A DNA stretch of 64,000 bases from Nannobrachium achirus (lineage: Eukaryota; Chordata; Actinopteri; Myctophiformes; Myctophidae), in the NCBI GenBank assembly GCA_963921795.1, contig OY997653.1, forward strand, positions 1,097,501-1,161,500, written 5' to 3'. The first letter of the stretch is position 1. The number at the start of each line of letters is the position of its first letter. The position numbers and the translations under genes were made by a program. The notes beneath the pieces are model-generated. The model ran no database searches. It was not told the origin of the DNA and saw nothing but the letters and a program-made list of their open reading frames with translations. Below, piece by piece: positions 58,003 through 64,000 of the stretch.

Positions 58003-58755
58003 CTCTGTCTTTTTTTTTTTTTACTCGTTCGTTTTCTAAACAGCTTCAGACGTGCATGCTACTCACCTCGTTTCGTTCTGCCCTCGCAATGGTTTTGGAG
58101 CTTGCTGCCTCGGTGAAGGTAAGTTGTTTGGCTTTAGTTGCTTTCGCCTCAGCAGCATCGACCATTTTACCATGTTTGGCGCTGGAGAAGTGGTTCAACA
58201 CCGTTGACTTGCGCTTGTGCTCGAGCACCAAGTTGCACGGGGTGCAGAAAAGCTTTCCCCCGCTCTCGTGTAACACACTCGGGAACTGGCGTGCCCTGTC
58301 TTTTGCCGAAATGTTTGTCGGCAAATGAGAAGGATTAGCCTTCTTCATACTTGTTTCTCTCAATCTCTCTCTCGACTTGTGTGCTTCTTGTCCGGTCTTG
58401 TCTTGTGGTGTCCAGGCTGCTGGCTGCTCACCACGCTGTGTTGTTGTGTGGATGCGCGCCGCAACCATATGACGTCGTTGACGCCGCATCATCATTCCAC
58501 GACAAGTTAACTTGCAAAATGTTATTTTTTTTAATATTTTTTTTCACCAACATGAGACATGATTATGCGAAAAAAATGCGGGGATTGTGAAATCAAGCGA
58601 TACCCGCATTTTTCGCATATTTTTCACGGAAATATGCGATTATTGCGGTGATTATGCAGGGATTGTGAAATCATGCGAGCCCCCGCATAATCAGCGGCAT
58701 TTATTGATTATTGCGGGAATTTCTGCGATCGCATAATCGCGTTTTTCTGGAGGGT

Positions 58756-59619
58756 GTATACAATGCATGTCTCATAAAAAAACAATATATATTTTATAGT
58801 TGAAGGGCAAATACACGTTATACACAGTATAAAGGCTGGGATCGTGTCCGTTGGCTTCACACTGGTCGCAACAACTTAACTTTTAGCGTTTCTTTTATAG
58901 ACATATTCATTATTTATTTTTTATTCTTTTGGTCGGCAATGTGCAAGCCCATGGCACCTTCCGCGACCCCACGTTGGGTCGGGACACATAGTTTGAGAAC
59001 CGTCTTTTCGTGGAGGCTGGAGCCTTGTTTCTTATTCAATCAACTGCCAGAAAAAATAAAATAAAACCTTTTCCCCACTCAACCCTGGCCCGAGATCGCT
59101 AGGGGTCGTCAATCCAGGTTATCTGGCTCGATTGAAAAGGTATCAGATATTTCACTGGCACAGCGGGATATACCGGGCCCGAATTCAAGACAGAGGATCG
59201 CTGTCGTTTGAAATGAACACCGATCAACCCCCGGCTCCGAGTTCTGATCTCATGCAATATCGCATCTCGTCTGGGGGGCCTCTTAGTATACATGCTTTCT
59301 TTTATTTCTGTGCATCTGGGGTGGTGGGGAGGGGGGGGGGTGGTGGGAGGGAGGTGGGGTTGGGTTAGGGGGTTTGGAGGGGAGGGGGTAAGGGTGAGGT
59401 GAGGGGGGTTGGAGGGGGGAGGGGTGGAAGGGGTTAGGGGGTGATTGTGTATCTGTGTTTGTACATGATTCCTTGTATTTCTGTGCATCAGGGGAGGGGG
59501 GGGTAGGTGTGGGGGGGGGGGGGGGGTTCGGAATGGGGCTTCGGAAGGGGGGTGTTAGAAGTGGGGGTGACTGTGTGTCTGTGTTTTGGCATAATACTGT
59601 GTATTTCTGTGCATCTGTG
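58756..59619. other. Gene-poor stretch with G-rich runs
   Basis: 58900-59020 has GACCCCACGTTGGGTCGGGAC and GTTTGAGAACCG, a hAT-type MITE end. 59320-59440 and 59480-59560 are G-rich simple sequence, with TATTTCTGTGCATC repeated at 59310, 59475 and 59602. No gene. Confidence 0.45.
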
Positions 59620-59833
59620 CTTCCAGGTCAAAATTACCCGAACAGCACTTAAGGTTCAAAAAATATGAGGGGGGTGTAGCATGGGTGTAGTGCAAAAAAA
59701 TTTTTTTTACATGTTCATCTCAGAAGAATCTTTAAGGCCAGTGAGTTTCAGGTGGAACATTTTTTAACTTCTACCTTTTTTTCCCAAATGAAAAAGTAAA
59801 ACGGGTCAAAATGACCCGAACAGAACTTAAGGG
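59620..59833 (-). mobile_element. piggyBac-like right end
   Basis: Contains CGGGTCAAAATGACCCGAAC and CAGAACTTAAGGG (59800-59833), and a similar GTCAAAATTACCCGAACAGC at 59628. It pairs with 50029-50100. The internal match suggests a small element with both ends here, or nested copies. Confidence 0.45.
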
Positions 59834-60639
59834 TTTGTCTGTGCGTCTGTCTCTCCGTGTGTACTATGTGCGTCTTGGACTCGGTGAAATATAACAACAC
59901 AGGCATAAAGGAATATAAACAGAACACCAACACAACCTATAGGCTATAAAGGCATTAAACATCGCCCTCTGCTAGTCCTCGCGTCTTCACTGGTGAGTCG
60001 TGGCTATATAGACTTGTAATGATGAATGCTATGCTATGCTGCAGTGCTGGCTAATGTACTGTTTGGGCTAGTGGCTAATGGCTATGGTGAACCAGTCCAG
60101 AACCAGCTGTTCCCTAACACTGGGGTCGGGACCGATGCGTCGGTCGTGTAGCGGACACATTGTATGGGTCTTTAAAATAGCCAATCTAGAAGTTCACAAA
60201 GCAGTGCGAAGCGACTCGCTGTGAGCTTGTAGATCTGCTATTTTCACTACTACTTGTTTGGTACAGGGTACCCTAACGTTTAATGTCTCTTGGTTCACGG
60301 GCTAAAACGTTTGGGAACCATCATGCTTGCTGTTGTAGACAGTGGTGTAAAGTAACTAAGTAGATTAACTGAAAAGCTCTGGGAACTGAATGATTATATG
60401 AAACAGGCACGTGTTGTCTGACTGTTGGTACCAAGAAATCCAGACTATATCTTGCTGGATGGTGCATGTGGAGATGCAAAGAGAAAGCCGTTCCCGATTG
60501 TGTTACATTTAGCTAAAAAATAGACTGCGGAAACCCGAATAAAACACGATCAAAATTTATAAACCGCAAATTTTCGGTGCGCGCTGCGAGGAGCGCGTGA
60601 CAGCACCTCCTACTGTAAATTAGTTCCCGCGGCTATGAT
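59834..60639. other. Gene-poor stretch with a hairpin repeat
   Basis: A full but decayed hairpin repeat lies at 60172-60246. TGGTTCACGGGCTAAAACG and TTTGGGAACCATC at 60290-60325 look like a MITE end. No supported gene. Confidence 0.45.
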
Positions 60640-60905
60640 TAACAGTACACTAGGGCTGGAGCAGTATGTAGTTATCGCCGTAATAAATATTTCTTTACTG
60701 ACAGACGGAATGGCAATATGGCAGTATATCTCCCCCAAAACATTGTTTTGAAAGAAATCATAATTGCGGTTACAAACTTGACATCACAGTATGCATTACA
60801 CGACTGCGGTATGGCAGTATTATGTTATTTGTATATGCCGCTAAATAAATACGTTGACATGTTGATCTACTGTATATGATGACAATATGATGAGACCATG
60901 TCAGG
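60640..60905 (-). repeat. Inverted piece of units X/Y
   Basis: Reverse complement of sequences at 36870-36975 (TACTGCTCCAGCCCTAG, ACATTGTTTTG) joined to those at 41690-41815 (ATATGCCGCTAAATAAATAC). This shows that both belonged to one older repeat, with 41727-41815 being its original continuation. Confidence 0.6.
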
Positions 60906-60914
60906 ACATTTTGC

Positions 60915-61304
60915 CTTTTTGGCGGCGAACCACAGGCAAAAATAGCTAGACAAATGGAGCGACGGCATAAAGAAGAACTGGAGGTGGCTAATGCACTCAT
61001 GTATGCAAAGAAGTCGAAGGAGAGGAAGGCTCAGCTGGCCCTGCTTAGAAAAAAAGGAAATCAGGCAAATAACATTGAAACTATCAAGGAAGGCAAAGGG
61101 ATAATGGTTCCAACTTCCTTGTAAACAAGAGAGCGATGCGAAGACTAATTTTCGTGATTATGCACATTGTATAGGGTGCGTGGTTGTTATAAAAGGAAGT
61201 TCATGTGGAAGCATGCTAAACGCTGCAGACTAGCCCGGGAGGTTCGCAGTACAATGTCTGTAAAGACAAGAATCCAGGTTCTCTGTGCTGGTGCTCAACC
61301 AGTA
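60915..61304 (+). pseudogene. Coiled-coil and zinc-finger fragment of a mobile-type gene
   Basis: One frame reads ARQMERRHKEELEVANALMY, AKKSKERKAQLALLRKKG to a stop near 61125. Then in other frames come DAKTNFRDYAHCIGC and RGCYKRKFMWKHAKRCRLAR, followed by KTRIQVLCAGAQPV. C-x2-C...H-x4-C with KRKFMWKHAKRC and a following R-x-Q-x-LC is, from memory, common in fish Crypton-like or other mobile proteins. The frame changes show decay. It ends where the Penelope-like frame starts. Confidence 0.4.
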
Positions 61305-62130
61305 GAAGGCCTGGACGCTCTGGCTTATTTCCTAAGCCAGAGAGAGGCTCAAACTCCTCCAACTGATTTTTTAATAGAACTGACTGAACTGGTGTTAAAA
61401 AAAAAATACTTTAAATTTGAGAATTCTTATTACTTACAATGTCAAGAAGTGAGTATGGGGAGCCCTTGTTCTCCTAACTATGCTAACCTGTTCATGGGTA
61501 AATTTGAGAGTGATTTTGTATACAACAACAACAACCCGTTTTCTCCTTGGTTGAAGTGTTGGTTTAGATATATTGACGATGTATTTTTCATCTTTTCTGG
61601 ATCAGTTCAGCAGTTGGAGGAGTTTAAGGTTTACATTAACCCCAGAATGGAGTCCATCTCCTTTACTTTAGAACACAGTAGAGAGTCGGTGTCTTTCTTA
61701 GATGTACTGGTACAAAAAGAGGTCCATGAGTTGACTACCTGTGTTTATAGAAAACAAACAGACTAATAATTATTTACATTTTTCATGTTATCATCCTTCG
61801 GGATTAAAGATAAGTTTACCTTACAGTCAATTACTGAGAACTAAAAGAATCTGTAGCACTGATGCTGCCTTTGAGAGGCAAGCTAAGGATCTTTGTGAGC
61901 GATTTAAATCCAAAGGTTACAACAATAAAGTGTTGGACTTAAATATAGAAAAAGCGAGAGGTAAAGAGAGAAAAATCCTGTTGACTCCCAAGCCTGTCAG
62001 GCGAGGGGGTTCTGGCTACAACGTTCTCCCCTTTATGCACTGAGATGAAGAATGCAGTGAAAAAACACTGGCATGTCCTCTCCAGTGACCCTAATGTTGG
62101 TCATGTTTTTAAGGAGACCCCCATTAGGCC
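61305..62130 (+). pseudogene. Penelope-like element (Neptune-like) reverse transcriptase
   Basis: Reads GLDALAYFLSQREAQTPPTD, VSMGSPCSPNYANLFMGKFE, catalytic FRYIDDVFFIFSG, SISFTLEHSRESVSFLDVLV, then after one frame change at about 61765 NNYLHFSCYHPSGLKISLPY and LLRTKRICSTDAAFERQAKD, and MKNAVKKHWHVLSSDPNVGH. This is the RT and linker of Penelope-like elements. The GIY-YIG endonuclease is missing because the sequence switches to a tandem repeat at about 62130. The 5' part is also absent. Confidence 0.85.
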
Positions 62131-62139
62131 GTGAGCTAG

Positions 62140-63052
62140 CACCGTACATATGGGGTTATCGGTATCATCTGGGGGGATTAATCCTCATAGTGATTTTTGG
62201 GAAGGTATACACCCCTAGTACTAGGAAAAATGTGATAGCCTTGCAGTGGTGGTAGCTTTTTGTGTGTTATCACTCCTTTTATAACCACATGCCAAAACAC
62301 AGTTTTCAAAATCCGAATGGAACATTCTACTTCAAACTGATGGTTCTCTCTTAATATTGACCATATCTCTTTGAAAAATGGTTGGGATAAAGCTCAGACT
62401 ATATATTCTTCACTAATGTTGTTAACATTTGCATATCTATAATTGTTTTTTATTACAGGCAGTGACAACATAGTGACTATAATTATGATATAATCCTCTG
62501 TGAACCATAGCTCCACATTGTTCCGTCATCGGTACCATCTGGGGGGAACGATTCTCATAGTGATTTTTGGGAAGGTATACATCCCTAGTACTAGGAAAAA
62601 TGTGATAGCCTTGCATCTGCGGTAGCTTTCTGTGTGTTATCACTCCATTTATAACAACATGCAAAAAAACCTTTTCAAAATCCGAATGGAACATTCTACT
62701 TCAAACTGATGGTTCTCTCTTATTATTCATCCTATCTCTTTAAAAAATGGTTGGGATAAAGTTCAGACTATATATTGTCCAGTATGGTGGTTAAAATTAG
62801 CATATCTAGAATTGTTCTTTATTATAGGCAGGGACATATAGTGACTATATAATTATGACATAATACGCCAGGGCCCCAAATGTGGGGTCATCATTACCAT
62901 CTTGACTTGGGGCAATGATTCTCATAGTAACTTTTGGGAAGGTATACATCCTTAGGATTAGGAAATATGTGAGAGCATTGCATCTGGGGTAGCTTTCTGC
63001 ATGTGTTATTACTTCATTTATAATCACATGCCAAAACACAGTTTTCAAAATC
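62140..63052 (+). repeat. Tandem repeat with unit of about 365-372 bp
   Basis: ATCATCTGGGGGGATTAAT, TCATAGTGATTTTTGGGAAG and AAATGTGATAGCCTTGC start at about 62162. The unit returns at about 62530 and 62890, the last being cut by the LINE at 63053. The units also share TCAAAATCCGAATGGAACAT and TCTCTTTGAAAAATGGTTGG. Short minus frames repeat with the unit and have no coding support. Confidence 0.85.
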
Positions 63053-63055
63053 CGA

Positions 63056-64000
63056 TTGATTGATTGAAGAATTTATTAGAAGTTTGCAATAGAAAAAAGT
63101 ACAGTTTCATGACAGTACAAATCACTGGTACAAGGTCTACTAAAAGGAGATCCTAGAAAGCCAAGGCTTATTTCCACAGGAACCACACTTTAAGTATCTC
63201 ATATAACATTGAAAGACAGACGGATAGAACATAGTATCTAGGATAACATCAATTTCAAAAGCAGAAAAAGCACAACATCAAATAAGGGCAGAGAAAAGGG
63301 GGGGTGGGAGCATGGGGGCTTAGTCTATTTACAAGTCGTGGGTAGCAGCCGCCTGGTGACTTTTCATACCAATTTTGAAGGAGGCAAAGGATTTGCTCTC
63401 CTTTAAGGCTTGTGGAAGGGCGTTCCACATGTTCATGGTATAGCAGGAGAACGAATTAGAGCCTTGTTTCGTATTAAATCTACGTTGATGGTGATTAGTG
63501 GAGCTGCCTCTGGTGTTGTGATCATGAACTTCCTTGACCTTTAGGAAGTAGTTTGTCAAGTACATGGATATCTTGGAGGCCACCCCACGCTTTCGTGGTG
63601 ATGATCGGTAAGGTTGGCCCCGAGGGGGAAAACCAAGCACGACCCTAATTATTTTGTTCTGTGCTGTTTGGAGCTTTAACTTTAAAAGGCAGCTGGGGCG
63701 TCGCGATACCAGACAAGGACTCCGTAATCAATGAGGGGCCCAATAAGTGCAACTCCTAGTGTCTTTCAAGATTTAAAATTGATCAGCGGGGCAACCCTTT
63801 GCGAGAATCGAATTCGTTGGTTGACTTTATTTATTACCTTGGTAGTAATCTTTTCACTGGATAGGTTAGCCTCCAGGATGCAACCCAGGTAGCAGATGTG
63901 TTTTTCTTGCTATCACAGTGTCACCTACTTTAATTGTGAAGTTCTCAACTTTGCTAAGTTTCTGACTAGATCCAAAGAGGATATATTCAGTTTTACCTAG
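63056..64000 (-). pseudogene. LINE family B, 3' part, running off the window
   Basis: An (ATTG) tail on the plus strand is followed by the 3' UTR, then the minus frame MYLTNYFLKVKEVHDHNTRG, SNSFSCYTMNMWNALPQALK. Further up are LVWYRDAPAA and YLGCILEANLS in shifted frames. It is close to 15070-16090, with several small indels that break the frame (for example near 63610 and 63690). The window ends at the equivalent of the LGKTECILFG motif. Confidence 0.85.

Larger units (their letters stand above)
54413..58495 (-). pseudogene. hAT transposase, four exons, interrupted by a MITE
   Basis: Exons: 58067-58495, 56335-57354 (containing the MITE), 55813-56043 and 54413-55072, all GT-AG. Exon 1 has a BED-like finger (HESGGKLFCTPCNLVLEHKR, then HFSSAKH), as in CGGBP1. 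Exon 2 begins VNIPLSKSDHPVLRKFLNER, like CGGBP1, then holds catalytic FDETPDVEGRSVLNIL, VIVFDTDNAAYM, ITCMAHIINLIGDAF and CATRWNSWFF. Exon 4 has SNSADAERSNSIYKLVLSSR with the catalytic glutamate, and an acidic E/M/D-rich tail. Expected length is about 695 residues. Besides the MITE, a frameshift near 56366 in exon 2 separates FRLYK from FIEMEKQ, which joins exon 3 (VCGRSVPSSVEKLSDML). CGGBP1 is a host protein derived from such a hAT; this is the transposon, not the host gene. Confidence 0.8.
53049..58755 (-). mobile_element. hAT transposon related to CGGBP1, nearly complete
   Basis: The terminal inverted repeats are ACCCTCCAGAAAAACGCG at 53049 and its inverse ending at 58755. Subterminal regions are packed with ATGCGAAA/TTGCGAAATATGCG words (53090-53220 and 58560-58740), a likely transposase binding zone. 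The transposase gene (54413-58495) lies inside. Flanking 8-mers do not match clearly, so the duplication is decayed or the ends have shifted. 53230-54300 is non-coding, with MITE pieces. Confidence 0.8.

Noticed and set aside
54413-58495. Host CGGBP1 gene
   Set aside because: The protein has full hAT catalytic blocks, TIRs and subterminal repeats. CGGBP1 is a short protein with only the finger and following segment.

Overview
The window looks like intergenic and intronic DNA from a ray-finned fish (teleost). The signs are long CA/TA/GTGC microsatellites, fish-type LINEs (L2/CR1-like, L1, and a second unresolved family), tRNA-derived SINEs, a Penelope-like element, many hAT-type MITEs, and two host genes or fragments with ordinary GT-AG introns. 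Most of the 64 kb is transposon-derived. No rRNA genes, genuine tRNA genes, CRISPR arrays or bacterial-type operons were seen.

Host coding content is small. On the minus strand at 5240-9303 there are six exons with compatible phases. They give a 154-residue protein that aligns end to end with cytosolic ribosomal protein L12 (uL11) but is strongly diverged in the N-terminal domain. On the minus strand at 27190-27811 two adjacent exons encode part of the N-terminal region of ALMS1 (Alstrom syndrome protein). No other ALMS1 exon was found, and these two lie inside a block bounded by long inverted repeats.

Layout: 1-2.3 kb, a foldback element holding CXC-domain and LINE fragments. 2.3-5.2 kb, small repeats. 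5.2-9.3 kb, the L12-like gene with SINE, MITE, LINE and foldback insertions in its introns. 9.6-19.8 kb, microsatellites, LINEs and foldback elements. 20.0-47.1 kb, a tandem array of a roughly 5 kb unit (here called Y-Z-X) whose copies are split by an 11.6 kb inverted-repeat block (23006-34560), a Helentron-like element (37303-38332) and a 3.3 kb foldback element (42790-46132). 47.3-49.0 kb, a 5'-truncated L1 with target-site duplication. 50.0-59.8 kb, a region with piggyBac-like ends that contains a nearly complete hAT transposon (53049-58755) related to CGGBP1. 60.9-64.0 kb, a zinc-finger-like mobile gene fragment, a Penelope-like element, a ~370 bp tandem repeat and a LINE running off the end.

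Because several repeat copies lack insertions that their sister copies carry, the window contains its own empty sites. These support a family of foldback elements with TAGTC...GACTA ends and 3 bp target duplications, and a Helentron-like element ending in a hairpin followed by CTAG. These two groups, the inverted-repeat block with the ALMS1 fragment, the diverged L12 paralogue and a short hairpin repeat seen at 14 places are the main candidates for new biology.
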